A stretch of 64,000 bases of DNA, from NCBI GenBank assembly GCA_002778095.1, contig PCDL01000022.1, forward strand, positions 1 through 64,000, given 5' to 3'. The stretch is from Fragosphaeria purpurea. Taxonomy: Eukaryota; Ascomycota; Sordariomycetes; Ophiostomatales; Ophiostomataceae. Position 1 is the first letter of the stretch, and the number at the start of each line of letters is the position of its first letter. The translations under genes and the position numbers were made by a program. The notes beneath the pieces were generated by a model. That model was given only the letters and a program-made list of their open reading frames with translations. It made no database searches and was not told the origin of the DNA. This document shows positions 34,984 to 47,356 of the stretch, in pieces.

Positions 34984-35876
34984 ATGGCCCCCACCGCCGA
35001 CGCCTACCCGCCGCTCACCGAGCGCCCCATCAAAAACACCATCTGCCTCTTTGACGTCGACGGCACCCTCACACCGGCGCGTCTGGTAAGTTTGTTGGGG
35101 GCATTTGTTCGGTTTCTAGCCGCATGCTTAACCTTTTCTTCTTCTACCTACTCACACCAATCCCCCAGCATGCCGCCCCCGAGATGCTCGACCTCCTCCA
35201 CCGCCTCCGCCTCCAGTGCGCCATCGGCTTCGTCGGCGGCAGCGACCTCGCCAAGCAGCAGGAGCAGCTCAGCACGCCCGACGTGCCCGTCACCGACCTC
35301 TTCGACTTTGCCTTTTCCGAAAACGGCCTCACGGCCTTCCGCGCCGGCCAGCCGCTGCGGTCCACGAGCTTCATCGCCTGGTTCGGCGAGGCGCGCTACC
35401 AGGAGTTTGTCAACTTTGTGCTGCACTACGTGGCCGACCTGAACTTGCCCGTCAAGCGCGGCACCTTTGTCGAGTTCCGCAACGGCATGGTCAACGTGAG
35501 CCCCGTGGGCCGCAACGCGACGACGGCGGAGCGGCTCGCGTTCGAAGCGTACGACAAGGAACACGGCGTGCGGCGGGCCTTTGTCGAGGTGCTGCGGGCC
35601 AAGTTCGGCCACTGGGGCCTGACCTTTTCCATCGGCGGGCAGATCTCGTTCGACGTGTTCCCCACCGGCTGGGACAAGACGTACTGCCTGCGCCACCTCG
35701 AGGAGCAGGCCACGGCGCCCGGCGGCGTCGCGTACACGACGATCCACTTCTTCGGCGACAAGACGTTCGAGGGCGGCAACGACTACGAGATCTACACGGA
35801 CAGCCGCACGACGGGCCACGCGGTGACGGGGCCCGAGGACACCATGGCGAAGCTCAAGGAGCTGTTCAATCTGTGA
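34984..35876 (+). CDS. SEC53: Phosphomannomutase (eukaryotic PMM/Sec53 type)
   Basis: It interconverts mannose-6-phosphate and mannose-1-phosphate in the cytosol, feeding GDP-mannose for N- and O-glycosylation, GPI anchors and mannan. Exons are 34984-35085 and 35169-35876, joined in phase 0 across a GTAAGT...CCCAG intron, giving 269 residues, the usual length. FDVDGTLTPAR at 23-33 is the HAD-superfamily motif with nucleophile D24 and acid/base D26. GFVGGSDLAKQQEQL, ENGLTAFRAGQ, KRGTFVEFRNGMVNVSPVGRNA (split by me for reference), SIGGQISFDVFPTGWDKTYCL and FFGDKTFEGGNDYEIY are characteristic PMM blocks. No odd features. It lies tail-to-tail with the WW-PhoD gene. Confidence 0.97.
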
Positions 35877-36223
35877 GAAGCAGAAAACAGAGGAAAAAGA
35901 AGGCGGCGGCGGGGACACAGAAGAAGGCCGTATAGGGACTTTCTTTTAGATAATCGAGATGATAGACAGAAAAATAATAGCACACTATATAATGGCAAGG
36001 GCCACGAACCAGAAAAGTTGACACACAATGAACCGAAAATCAAAAACGGAAGGGCCTAGTCTACCAAAAGCATAGCAGGCGCAAGGGAAACAAAAAAACT
36101 CTCATCAGCAACATCGTAATGAATGGAGATTTTGCAAAGGGAACAAAATGAACAAGACAAAAGTACGCGAGCAGAAAAGAGATGAAGGAAAACAGGCCAT
36201 GACAAACGCTTTGCTTCCCCCCA
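35877..36223. other. Short convergent intergenic region
   Basis: AT-rich 3' flanks of two convergent genes; nothing else is seen. Confidence 0.5.
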
Positions 36224-39200
36224 TTAGTGGCCAAACTCGAGATGCGGGACGATCACGGGTCCGTACTTGGTCGGCGCGCCGAAGCCGCCGCCGTCGCCCT
36301 GCACCACGTAGTCGACCGCGAGGCTGAGCTTGCTGAGCCCCTGCTGCTCGTTGGCGACGCTGGCCGCGTACGTTGTGCCGGCAATGGCCTCCGGGTCGTA
36401 GGCCACCACGGCAATGTAGTTGCGCCGGTTCATGAGCTTCTTGTACTCGCGCGGCGCGCCCGACGCGTCGACCTGGAAGATCTCCATCATGTCCTCCTTC
36501 GTGTCGGAGACCTCGTGCGTGGACGCGTGGCCGTTCTGCGGCACGTACAGCAGCTTGTTGTTGTGCAGCAACCTGAGCATGTAGCCGCTCGTCGGGGCAC
36601 CGACAATGGGCGAGGTGATGATCTGGTACATGGTCTTGTGGTCGGACGGGTGTGCCGGGTCGTGCACCAAGCCGGCACCACAACAATGGACGTCTAGCAG
36701 TGTCAGAAAAAAAAGACGATCAAGGATGCGGGGAAGCAACAAGGGGACATACCACCCGATAAGAAGGTCATGCGAATGCCTTTCTGTTGCGCAATCCCTT
36801 GGAGAGTCCGGATCAGGTAGGTTCGCTCGAGGTCCTTGGACTCGTGCGTCCACAGGTCCCGCAGCTCCTCCGTGATGCCCAGCTCACCAAAGTTGCTGAG
36901 CACGTTGCCCATTAAACCTGATTTGCCAATGGCCTTTTTCACCGACGTGAAGCCCTGCTGCACCACCTCTTTGCCGCCCACCACACCTGCCACCGAGCTC
37001 GTCACTTTGCCCAGCAGGTTGTAAGTTGTGTTGACCGCCTTTTTGCCCGTCTGCAGCGTGTTGGCAAGGGTCTCCATCGTGTCCGTCCGCGGGTAGATGA
37101 CGGGCACCGAGACCATCCAGATGCAGTGCTGCACGCTAGGCGGCAGCAGGGCCACCTTGGGAAACAGGCCCTGGTACGTGGGGCCCGCCAGTACGCGCGT
37201 CTGGGTGCGCTCCGAGCGGCAGTCGGGTCCGACGACCACGACGGCTGGACCCAAATACTTGACAAAGTGCCAGCCCGCGCCGGTAATGGTGAACAAGTCG
37301 TGGTCGGTCTGGACGTTGCGCAGGATCTCGATCGTCGTGTGGTGCTGGAACAGCAGGTACATCTCAATGGCAATGCGTCCGATGTTTTTGAAGACAGACG
37401 TCTGCTGCATGTACGCGGGGAACGAGCCAAAGCCATCGAATCTATACAGGGTGAAAAAAAAATTGTTGTTAGCAGCCAAATTTGGACAAAAAAACCCGTT
37501 CGGTACCACCACTCTTGGAAACATACATGTCGTGGTCGTTGACCTGGAGGATGTGCGGGATCTGCGCAAACGCTTCCCGTAGGAACGGCTGATCAAAGTG
37601 GGAGGTGTAGTAGTGGAAATAGGCATGCGTAATGTCCTCTTCGTGTCGCGCCGTCCACTGCACGTTTTTGCGGTTCTCACGGCCCGAAATGGCCAGCCAT
37701 TGCTGCAGGAGCGGCACCTCGCGCCACAGACGATCGGCGTAGATCTGGTCGCCCAGGCCCAGCTGCACATGGAACCCGCCGCATTCGACGTTCTTCTGCA
37801 GCACGTCCTTCCACATGAAGTCTACGCCACCCAGCTTGTTGCGCTCACCCTGCGAGGTGAGCGGCGAGAAGTCGTTGCCCGAGTGGGCAATGAAGCGCCA
37901 GCCTTGCTCGTGCCGTCCAGCCACCACAAACTCGTACCGTGTGCAGCCCAAATGCGACGTCACCGCGTACGTCCACCGCTCCGTGCCTTGTTCGCCCATG
38001 GGCAGGTCGATGTCGTATTTGTGAAAGTTCCACCGCTGGTGCGTGTAGACTTGGTAGGGTGTCAACTGCCGCGGGTTGGGCGACAGGTCGACACTCAGAT
38101 GGATGTGGATTGTGGGCGGCTGCGGCTGGTCGGTGACAATCATGATGCTGCCCAGCCAGGTGCCGTGTTCGACGTCCATGTTGACGTAACGCAAATAGGG
38201 GCCGAAATACACGCCGTTGGTGGGCGCAATCTTGTACATATCCACACCGGCAGAGGGCGGCGGGCCCATGAAACCCGTAGCCGTCGACGCGGCGATGCTC
38301 GTGATGCTCTCGGCATAGCCAGGGGTGGGCGGGTACATGGGCGACGCCATCGACTGCTTGATGAAAGGCGACGCCATTGGGTTCCCATAGGTGGATGTCG
38401 CAGGCGAGAGGGGTGTGGGATCGTGGTGCAGCGGTGTCGGCCCCTTAGGGAACTCCCACTGCGTAGCCTGTGTGGCCAGGTGGATGTAGTAGTACTGGCC
38501 TGAGTTCTGGTCAAGGTGCGAAATCCAGCCTTCCGGCAAGGGAGGTGGCGACGCTGGGCCTTGCATAGACAGGGTATGCGCGAGAGCCGGCTTGCCGTTC
38601 GACATGACGCTCTCGGGACGTGTCTCGTTGGCGAAAGCTGGGTGGCCTGCATTGTGCGGAGCAGGCGAGCCCAAAGCGTACCCGTTTGTGTTCAGGGGAG
38701 GTTTTCCGCTTCCGTTCACGGCCGGCGTTGCTGCCGCTGCTGCTGCTGCTGCTGTCGCTGCCACTGTCACGGCTCCTGCAGCTGCTGTTGCCGCTGTTGT
38801 CGATGCGCCGGCGGCGGTGACGGCGGTATTCAGGGTGGTTGTTGGCTTCACCGCTGCCGTCGCCGTTGTCGCTTGTGCGGGCCGCGCGCTTGCTTGACCT
38901 CCTTGCGCTTGTGCCTGCGTTTGACCGGCTTGTTGTTGCTGTTGCTTTTCGTTGGGGTACGACGAAGGAGCACCCGGATTCACGCTCGTGTAGGCCGGTG
39001 GTGGCGTGGAGGCTTGCATGCGCTGAAAGTCCTGTTCGAGCACGCTCACTTGAAGGTTGGGCTGGCCAGCGTTGTTCGTTCTATTATTGCTGTTGGTGTT
39101 GTTGTTGTTGCTGCTGCTTCCAGCAGCAGCTCCCGCAAGAGCCGGGTGCGTCGGTAGCGCCGCAGCGCTCGTGGTGGCAGGTGGCGGGCTTTGAACGGGA

Positions 39201-40255
39201 CTGATGCCCTGGTACACGGTGGGCGGACCATGCGGTTGGTTGTCGGGCGACTCGGTCGGGGTCCATGGGCGTGCCGCAGCAGGCTGCGACGGTGGAGCCT
39301 GGTTGCCGTACTGAGCCAAGCGCTGAGCAGCAGCTGCACTAGGCGCTTGCAGGCTGTTCAGCGTAGCCGTACCCGAAATACCGGCAGCCGCGTAACGTGC
39401 TTCGATTCCACCGCCAGGAATGTTGCCGGGTTCGGCAATAGGCGTCTCCGGCGGAGGCGGGGACCCGCGGCTAGCCCGGGTTGTGGATGTGGACGCGGTG
39501 GACGCAAAGCGGTTCATACCGCCGCCGCCGCCGCCGCCCGTTTCCACCGGCATTTTGAGAGTATCGGAGTCCGCAGGGGGGCGATAGGGAGCCGCAGCGG
39601 AGGCCGCAGAGGAGGAGGACGCTACGCCTCCGGGCTGCGGATAATACGGCTTGTTCTGGTAGCTCGTAGATATGTTCTGCTGCGGGGCCGGGTTGAGTGG
39701 CTTTGCAAAAAGGCCGTCGTGGTCCACCGGGCTCGTGGGCGACAGCGAGGTGGGCGCAGCTCCGCGCCTCTCGGCTAAGCCGGGTGTCTTTTTGCCGCCG
39801 ACGGGGCTGAGGTTTAGCCGGGGCGACGTGTCGTTGTAGTTGCCGCTCGTGGAGATCTGTGGCCGGTCGTCTGGGTACGGCGGGCGATTTGCCCGAGATG
39901 CTTGTGGCATGGGCTGGTCGTCATCGACCGGGTACGGCAAGGGGTTTGCGGAGCTCGACGCTCCGGGTGGCAGCGGAAACGTAGGCCGCGCAGCAGGGCG
40001 CTGTGCTTGCGCAGATGCGGCCGCAGAGGCGGGTTTGGCGGCTGTGGCAGCAGGATAGGATGCAGCGGAGGCGGAGGAAGGCGGCGGAGGGTAGCGAAAA
40101 CGGCTCGAGGCGGCGTTGTCGCTTGATCCGGAGGGGCCGTCGGAGCTTTGCGGCCTAAATATCCGCAGAGGCTCGACCGTCGGACTGTCACAGTCGTCGA
40201 CAGGACGGCTCATGAAAAGCTCCTCGTCGGGGACACCCCGCGATCGTTCAGCCAT
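36224..40255 (-). CDS. WW domain plus PhoD-like metallophosphatase
   Basis: Exons are 40255-37527, 37441-36753 and 36693-36224 (1295 residues), each join GT-AG and in frame. Residues 1-565 are disordered and rich in Pro, Ala, Ser, Thr and Asn. A WW domain lies at about 569-600 (LPEGWISHLDQNSGQYYYIH, then TQATQWEFP) and would bind proline-rich ligands. From about 670 the PhoD-like region begins (NGVYFGPYLRYVNMD). Candidate metal-site motifs are GLGDQIYADRLW (about 833), VNDHDIFDGFGS (about 906, rebuilt by the first intron) and SGDVHCCGAG (about 1139, rebuilt by the second). The reconstruction of two active-site motifs exactly at exon joins supports the splice model. The yeast relative is Ygr266w-like. 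Substrate is unknown; phosphodiester or phospholipid cleavage is possible. No signal peptide is seen, so it is probably cytosolic or peripheral. Confidence 0.9.
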
Positions 40256-43200
40256 GGTGGGGGTGGGGAAATTGCAAATCCTCTCCCTTTCGGCTTGAGC
40301 TGTGTCTTGGAGCGTGTGCAGCGTGGGCCGCAGAGAGTGGTCGCCGGTGTGTGGCCGTCGATGGTGCGACCGAAACGAAAAGCAGAACGCTCCGGTTGTG
40401 CAAGGCCACAAGATGCGAAAGCTCGCTGAAGGTGGGCGGCGCAGAGAGAGACACAGATGAAGCACGGCGAGTTGAGGGAAGACAGGAAAGAGGAAGCCAA
40501 AGAAAAAAAAAAGTCGACGTTCCAAACCAAGTCAACCTGTGATCCTTCGAGAGCAAACTTTGGTCGTAAGGATGATTTGAGGGCTAGTTGGGCTGTACGA
40601 CAAACCGTGTGATTTGCTGATAAACGAGGTTTCTTTTGTTTGCGTTCCTGCAAAGACAAGGTGAGAAGGGAAATAACACAAAAAGAAAACGTGGACGGCG
40701 GTTGAAACACGATGCCAAAGAAGCAAACGACAGGTCTCGAGAATAGAACGAAGACACGAAAAAAAAACCCTCAGAAAAGGAAGACAGCCAGAACGTGCGC
40801 GGCGTGGTCGATTATGCGGCCAGACGGGAGGCCAAACCTAGCGAGCAGGAGGAGCCGACAGGCAAAGAAGGGGAAGGGGGGCAAGGTGGTGGTCGGAACA
40901 TAAGATCGTCCTTTGGTTTGTTTGCTTTGGCTGGGGGGGATGGGGAGCGAGAAGCGGCCTAGGGGAAAAGGGCTCGAGGGCGCAGCCGTCCACTAAGATC
41001 TCCTAGCGGCGGCAACCGCTGACGAGTGCCTTTTGAGTCTGCGCAACCGCCGAGCTTTGTTCGACGAAAGAAAGCAAAAGCCATCAGCGCACTAGGAAGG
41101 GCTCATGCTCCCGCCGTGTCTGGGGGAGGTGGGCTCGTATGGTTGGTTCGTTCATAGGTGGCAACGGACCCCAGTCGTATTACCCGTCCTGTCCTGTCCT
41201 GTCACATCCCGCCCAGCGGGCTCCCGTTTTCTCTCTCCTCCCACGAGTGCCCACCTTCTCCTTGGCGGCCAACCCGGACACCCGTTTTTGATTGGCCGTT
41301 CGTGCTGGGCGCTTAAGACAAAGCGAAATAACATGGCACCACGGCGCAGTCTGGTTCCGCTGTCCTCGTACTTCGTAGACTGGGCGCTTGCAAGGCCGAC
41401 CAGGGTGGGTGACTGGTTGCGTAGCTTGCCAGACCGCGACCCTTTTCACGTCGAGTTGTGTTGATTGATCCGGTATGGGTGCTCCTCTCCCCATGGTCCC
41501 GTACGCGTCGTCCGCCGGCTGGAGAAAAACTCCACAGCAACCGCAGTCTTTCCATGTCGACAAGGCTGCCGAAAAGAGGAGGCAAGGGGTGTCGACCAGC
41601 AAATATGTCCGTGCTGGCGGATCGTCCAATTTCCCTTGTTTTCTCTGCAAGAAACGAAATGGCGATTTTTCTATTTTTGGCCCTCGTCGCCGGATCTGCC
41701 CACCGCTTGTGCGACGGCGCGTTTGCCGGCGGCAGGGGAGCTCGGCATCGTCGTGCAACAAGGCTTCAACAAGAAGCTCCGCCTAAAAGAAAGCAAATCG
41801 CATCGCGTGTATTGGTCAAGAGCGGCTGACGACTCTCGTTTTCGGTTCTGAGGCGTGATATCGACCGATCGTCGTCGTGGCCACCGAATTGTTGCTTTGT
41901 CCTTGCGAGCGCCGTTGGAAGAGAGATTGTGGCCAGGCCTGCAAAACATACCCACTTGGATGTCGTTCGTGAATTTTGCACCAACATTCGCCATGCTGTG
42001 ATCTCCGTCGGCTTGGGTGAAGAAAGAATGAGAAAGAAGACAAAGTGAAGCTGGTTTTCCCTCCCATTTAAATGGCTTGTCGTCTACATTGTGAGGGGTG
42101 CTGAGTTATCCCTTTTCGGCAAGTTTGCATCAACAAACGAGGAAGGGGCGTGTGACACATTTACGCTAGTCGCTCTTTCTACACACGGAAGCAGTTACAT
42201 AGAACAAAGAAACGCAACTTCCCAATCGGTCAACATAACGTCCGCTGAGTTATGTAAGTCAGAACTCAGTTGCTTCTAGACAGTGAACAGAACACGGACA
42301 ACATGAAGGAAAGTTCTCTTCTGCCGCGAGAGTATCGCAGCATGATGGGTTTTGGGGGCCAAGAACGCCTCTCGGCTACTCAATTTGCTGTCAGCCTTTT
42401 CCACCAGTTTATTCTATCTTTCCAGCCGCTCAGAACACGTGCTTAAGTAACGTGAAACATTGTGAGCCCCAAAACGAACTGACTTCTTTTCCCAAGTCGT
42501 TAGAGAATGGAAGACGGACATTTTCGTGTATAAATTCTTCTGAAACGCCCTGTTCTCGACGTGTCGACGATGGCCCATGTGGTTGGCCTCATGTCGACAG
42601 AATGCTGTGAAACCGAAGAGATTGAAGAGTGCAACATGGATAAAGGGAGAGGTCAGTACACGAGCAAGTATCCTTGTCGAATGGGAGAGAAATAAAACTA
42701 ATAAAAAAAAGAAAACAAAAGGAGAATAGAAGAAGAATAAGAAAAAATAGAGGAAAAATAAAGAAAATGCGAACGTACACTGCATTTCGCGATCAGTCGT
42801 TCGCCAAACCTGGTTCTGTGATCTTTGGCTTGAGCTATCTAAAACAGCCAACCTCGCCATCCTCAACTTCCGCATCGGTTACGCATAGCTTTCTCACAAT
42901 CGTTTATCTCACACTCATTTATCTCACAATCTTTGGCCAATGGCCTAGCTGGCCGCCTAGCTGAGGCGGGGGAGATCTGACCTTGTCTTTCGATGGTCCG
43001 CGCTAAACCGTAAAGCTCACGGACATATACAGTAAAAGGGCTTCTTATCTTTGACAACCCCCCGGAACACCGCAGCCTCTTCGGATAGAGAGGCGGGAGA
43101 CACCAGCCAGGGGGGGATGGACGGCCATTTGATTGCTGAAGAGTTGCCATTGGCGAATAAAAACCCATGCCTACTCTTTGTTATATAGACCAACATCTTC

Positions 43201-43489
43201 TATTTTGAGGGGATCGGCAAAAGAAAGAAAAAAAGACGGCCCGCGGACATGACCCGGTTTTTGCTGGTGACGTTTCCCTTCCCCCCCTCCGGTAATACAG
43301 TACACGGCGACGAGAGCACAAGACATTGGAGTAAACTGAGAACAAGGGCGGTAAACGCTCTTTGATACCTGTTCCCTTCTTGGACTCTGCTTCTCTGCTC
43401 TCCCTTCCCTCCGCTTTCCCTCCCTTCTCTCTCCTCCTCTTCTTTCTTTCTTCTTCCCTCTAGACGGCCGTCACCGCTCCCCGTTCATC
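40256..43489. other. 3.2-kb divergent intergenic region
   Basis: This separates the divergent WW-PhoD and MFS genes. No gene is recognised; small overlapping frames at 41100-41850 lack domains or coding bias I would trust. A TACTTCGTA motif is at 41369-41377, and the last 120 bp before the MFS gene are pyrimidine-rich. Confidence 0.45.
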
Positions 43490-45506
43490 ATGTCGTTGAA
43501 CCGTGTGGCCTCCCTGGAGTCGGTGGCGTTTCTGCCCGGCCGGCCCTCGTCGCGGCGCAGCTCCGATGCCTCCTCCGTGCCCGTGTCCCTCCTGGTCTCC
43601 GACGGCGCCCGCTCCCGGCGACTCAGCTTCAACCCGCTGCCGGACGCCTGGGATCCCATCGACACGCGTACCGACATGGTCCAAGCGGTCAGCGCCTTTG
43701 AAGTGCCCGTGTGGAAGCGCATTGGTGTGTCTGGAAAAAAAAAGGAAAAGAAAGAAGAGATGAGGATTGTAATAGCCCGCGCAAACGACTTCTTATACTG
43801 ACAACTTGTCTCTTCCCCTCCCTTCCAGCCCAAATCGTCGTCACCGTCGTGTACTGCTTCTTCGCTGCCGGGATTGTCTTTGGGTACGCCGCCATCAAGC
43901 CCGTGCTGAAAAAGGAGGGCGCCTACCGGGACGTGTGCATTGCGGCGGGCGGCGGGGACTCGTCCGTGGCCGCCGCCGCCGCCGATGACAACAACGTGGA
44001 CACCTGCGTCGAGATCCACCTCAACTTCATGTTCACCGTCGCCGCCGTCGGCACCAATGTCGCCGCCCTCCCCCTCGGCGCCCTCCTCGACCACGCCGGC
44101 CCGCGCGCCTGCGGCCTGCTGGGCGCCGCCTTCCTGGCCGCCGGCGCCTTGCTGCTCGCCCACGCGCCCCTGCCGCCGACGACCCCGCTGCCCGTCGACG
44201 CCTACCTGTGCGGCTACCTCCTCCTCGCCCTCGGCGGGCCCTGCACGTACATCTCGGCGTTCCAGCTGTCCAACGCGTTCCCGCGGCACGCGGGCCTAAT
44301 CCTGGCGCTGCTGACGGGCGCCTTTGACGCCTCGAGCGCCGTGTTCCTGGGGTACCGCGTGCTGTACGAGCGGTCGGGCGGCGCGTTCGGGCACGGCGCG
44401 TTCTTCCGGTGGTACCTCGTGGTGCCGGCGCTGATCGCGCTGCTGCAGCTGACGCTGCTGCCGCGGCAGTCGTACAAGACGGTGGGCGCGCTGGTGGCGC
44501 AGGCGGCGCGGTTGGAGGAGGAGGAGGAGGAGAGGGACGACGAGGCGGGGGACCCGGACCCGCTGTCCGCCCGCCGGGTGCCGCCGACGCCCCCCAACCA
44601 CCGACACCCCGCCGCCGACCAGATCGACGAGCACACCGCCCTCCTCCAGGACGAGGCGCAGGCGCGGGCGCGGCGCGCGTCGGTGGTCGCCGACATCGAG
44701 GCCCTGCTGGGGTCGGCCAAGGCGGACACGCAGGTGCGGCGCGAGGAGGCGACCAACGAGATTGCCGGCGTCTGGGGCGTGCTGCACGACCAGCCGGCGC
44801 TGGCGCAGATCCGCTCGCCGTGGTTCGTGCTGATTTGTTTGTTCACGGGTGAGTTTGGGGAGAAGAGAAAAACTGTTTTTTTTCCCTCTGTCTCTAATTC
44901 GGTGAACTTTCTTTGTTTCTAACCCACCCCCGACCAGTCATCCAAATGACCCGCATCAACTACTTTGTCGCCACCGTCCGCCCCCAGTACGAGGCCCTCC
45001 TCGGCTCGCCCGCGCAGGCCGTCGCCGTCAACCACTTTTTCGACCTGGCCCTGCCCCTTGGCGGCCTCGTGGCCATCCCGCTCGTCGGCCTCGTGCTCGA
45101 CCGCACGCCCACCGTGACCGTGCTGGCCGCGCTCGTCGTCGGCGCGACGGCGGTCGGCGCCCTCGGCGTCGTCCCGCACCAGCCCTGGGCCGCCTACGCC
45201 AACGTGCTGCTGTTTGTGCTGTACCGCCCCTTTTACTACACGGCCGTGTCCGACTACAGCGCCAAGGTGTTTGGGTTCCGCACCTTTGGCACCGTCTACG
45301 GCACCATCATCTGCCTGGCAGGGCTGGGCAACTTTGCGCAGTCCGGGCTCGACTACCTGTTCCACCAGGTGTGCGGCGGCAACCCGGTCCCGGTCAACCT
45401 GCTGCTGCTGGTGCTGGGCCTCGTCGTGGGCGTGTGCCTGGTGGCGTTTGTGCGGGCGCACGGCCGGGGCGGCTGGCGGCCGGAGACGGCGGCGCTGGAC
45501 GGTTGA
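43490..45506 (+). CDS. Major facilitator superfamily transporter, FMP42/SLC43-like
   Basis: Exons are 43490-43724, 43829-44848 and 44938-45506 (607 residues), all GT-AG and in frame. The N-terminal 75 residues are Ser/Arg-rich and cytosolic. The first membrane helix reads VTVVYCFFAAGIVFGYAAIKPVL, typical of the FMP42 group. Around ten to twelve hydrophobic segments are visible, in two halves separated by a charged loop at about 335-430 with Glu runs. The third exon opens with VIQMTRINYFVATVRPQY, a conserved start of the second half, and the splice join falls just before it. FMP42-like proteins are related to SLC43 amino-acid transporters and in yeast are linked to vacuole or mitochondria; substrate cannot be inferred here. 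The C-terminus ends shortly after the last helix. Confidence 0.88.
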
Positions 45507-45865
45507 GGCAGACAGCGTGGGCCGTTCATGCTTGTTTTTTTTGTTTTTTGTTTCTTTTTTTTCTTTTTTTTGATTAAGCCTACTTTGATTTTTTTTATAG
45601 CTTGCATTGCGGTTGCTTTGGGATTTGTTTTTGGCCGTCATTGGGCAGCATGCAGGTAGTGCGGATTGTTTTCGATGCGCTCATTGACAGCGTATATCAC
45701 AGTAATCAATCCATTTACCCTGGGGAAAAAAAAACAAGATACACCATCTAAGCTGAAATACCTGCATACTGTACAAAAACAAAAACGCCCAACAAAACTG
45801 GTATTCATTACATGACAAAAAAAAAAGACAAACAGAAAACAAATTGCATAGTCCCAAGCCCCCCC
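45507..45865. other. Short convergent intergenic region
   Basis: T-rich and A-rich 3' flanks of two convergent genes; no other feature is seen. Confidence 0.5.
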
Positions 45866-47356
45866 TCACAGCTCCATGCCGACGCCGACGCCCTCTTCCC
45901 GCGTCTTGCGTAGCTGCTCGTCTCGCTCCTCGGCCTCCTCGCGCAGACGCTCGTCCACCTCGCTGCGGACGCCGCCCAGGTCCGGCGGGATCGTCTGCAT
46001 CGCCACGCTCGGCGCGTGCTGCACGAACCGCAGTTGCTCGTGCACGTGCTGCACAATCTCCTGGATGCGCTTCGGCGGGTTCTTGTTCGGCCGCGGCTCG
46101 CCCACAATCTGCTCCAGCGTCGGCAGCAGCTGCGTCTGCCGGAAGTGGTCGCGCCAGGGCGTGTGCACGGGGATCTCCGGGTCGATCTGGTCCTGGCACT
46201 GCAGCGCAATGGCCGTCTCCCACGCCCAGGCTCGTGCGACGTTGCGGGGTGTGTAGCCGCCGCCGCCGAACAGGATCATGGGCAGGCCGAGGCGCTTGCA
46301 AAAGGCCACGCACTGCCCGTGGCCCTGCACCTGCAGGTTGAAGCGGCCGAGGCGGTCGCCCGCGAGCGAGTCGGCGCCGCACTGGAGCGCGATGGCGCTC
46401 GGCCGGAACCGCTCAACGATCTTGCCGACGACGCTCTCGAACAGCCAGCCGTACTGCTCGTCGGTGATGCCGTCGTTCAGCGGCACGTTGATGGCGTGGT
46501 GGGCGCCGGCGTTGTGTTCGTTCTTGGGCCCGTTGTCGTCGAGCGCGCCCGTGCCCGGGAAAAAGTTTTGGGGGTCGTACTTGTGGAACGAGCAGGTCAG
46601 GACGCGGTCCGTCGAAAAGAACGCCTCCTCGACGCCGTCGCCGTGGTGCACGTCAATGTCAATGTACAGCACGCGCGGGTAGCAGCGCAGCAGCTGCAGG
46701 ATGGCCAGCACAATGTCGTTGATGTAGCAGAAGCCCGACGCCTCGGCCTTTTTCGCGTGGTGCAGCCCGCCGCCCCAGCTGATGGCGATGTCGGCCTCCT
46801 GGTTGCACACCTTGCGCGCGGCGTCGAGCGAGCCGCCGGCCGACATGGAGCAGTAGTCGTAGAGACCCTCAAAGAGCGGGCAGTCGGAGCCGCCGAGGTT
46901 GAATTTGAGGTCCGGGTTGGCGGATTCCACGTCGCGCGGGACGGGCTCCGGCAGCACAGTCCCGAGGTAGTCGAGGTAATCGTTCGAGTGGAAGCTGTTG
47001 AGCTCCTCGTAGGTCGCGGCGCGTGTAATGTAGTTGTCCATGGCAAAGGGCATGCCGTACGACATGATGAGGCTCTTGGACAGGGTGAGCCGCCAGGGCT
47101 TCATCGGGTGCGTCTGGCCGAAATGGTGCTTCTCCATCTCCGGGTCCGTGTGGAAGGTCACGTTGTAGCCCTTGGGCCGGACGATGCCGTACTGCTGCGC
47201 GGCGCGCCGCGCCTTGGCAAGGTAGACAGCGTTGTCCAGCTCCTTGGCGCTGCCGAGCGGCACATAGTCGTCCACGACCGGCCGGTCCACGTCGACATTG
47301 TGCGGGAGGTAGTTGGGCCGCGGTACGCGGTACCGGTAGGCGTCGATGTCGGTCAT
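45866..47356 (-). CDS. HOS2: Class I histone deacetylase, Hos2 type
   Basis: Zn-dependent lysine deacetylase and probable catalytic subunit of the Set3-type complex, acting on H3/H4 tails in the nucleus. Single exon, 496 residues. Conserved blocks include HFGQTHPMKPWRLTLSKSL, ELNSFHSNDYLDYL, GGLHHAKK (near 197, catalytic His pair), DIDVHHGDGVEEAFF (232-246, Zn ligands), FFPGTGALDD, CGADSLAGDRLG and GGGGYTPRNVAR (near 365, catalytic Tyr). The long N-terminal extension with DYVPLGSAKELDNAVYLAKARR and the C-terminal EQLRFVQHAPSV are characteristic of filamentous Hos2/HosA rather than Rpd3. One small difference is GGG where many relatives have SGG before LHH. The tail is acidic and charged, possibly coiled-coil. 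It appears intact. Confidence 0.95.
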   Translation of the reverse strand: MTDIDAYRYRVPRPNYLPHNVDVDRPVVDDYVPLGSAKELDNAVYLAKARRAAQQYGIVRPKGYNVTFHTDPEMEKHHFGQTHPMKPWRLTLSKSLIMSYGMPFAMDNYITRAATYEELNSFHSNDYLDYLGTVLPEPVPRDVESANPDLKFNLGGSDCPLFEGLYDYCSMSAGGSLDAARKVCNQEADIAISWGGGLHHAKKAEASGFCYINDIVLAILQLLRCYPRVLYIDIDVHHGDGVEEAFFSTDRVLTCSFHKYDPQNFFPGTGALDDNGPKNEHNAGAHHAINVPLNDGITDEQYGWLFESVVGKIVERFRPSAIALQCGADSLAGDRLGRFNLQVQGHGQCVAFCKRLGLPMILFGGGGYTPRNVARAWAWETAIALQCQDQIDPEIPVHTPWRDHFRQTQLLPTLEQIVGEPRPNKNPPKRIQEIVQHVHEQLRFVQHAPSVAMQTIPPDLGGVRSEVDERLREEAEERDEQLRKTREEGVGVGMEL

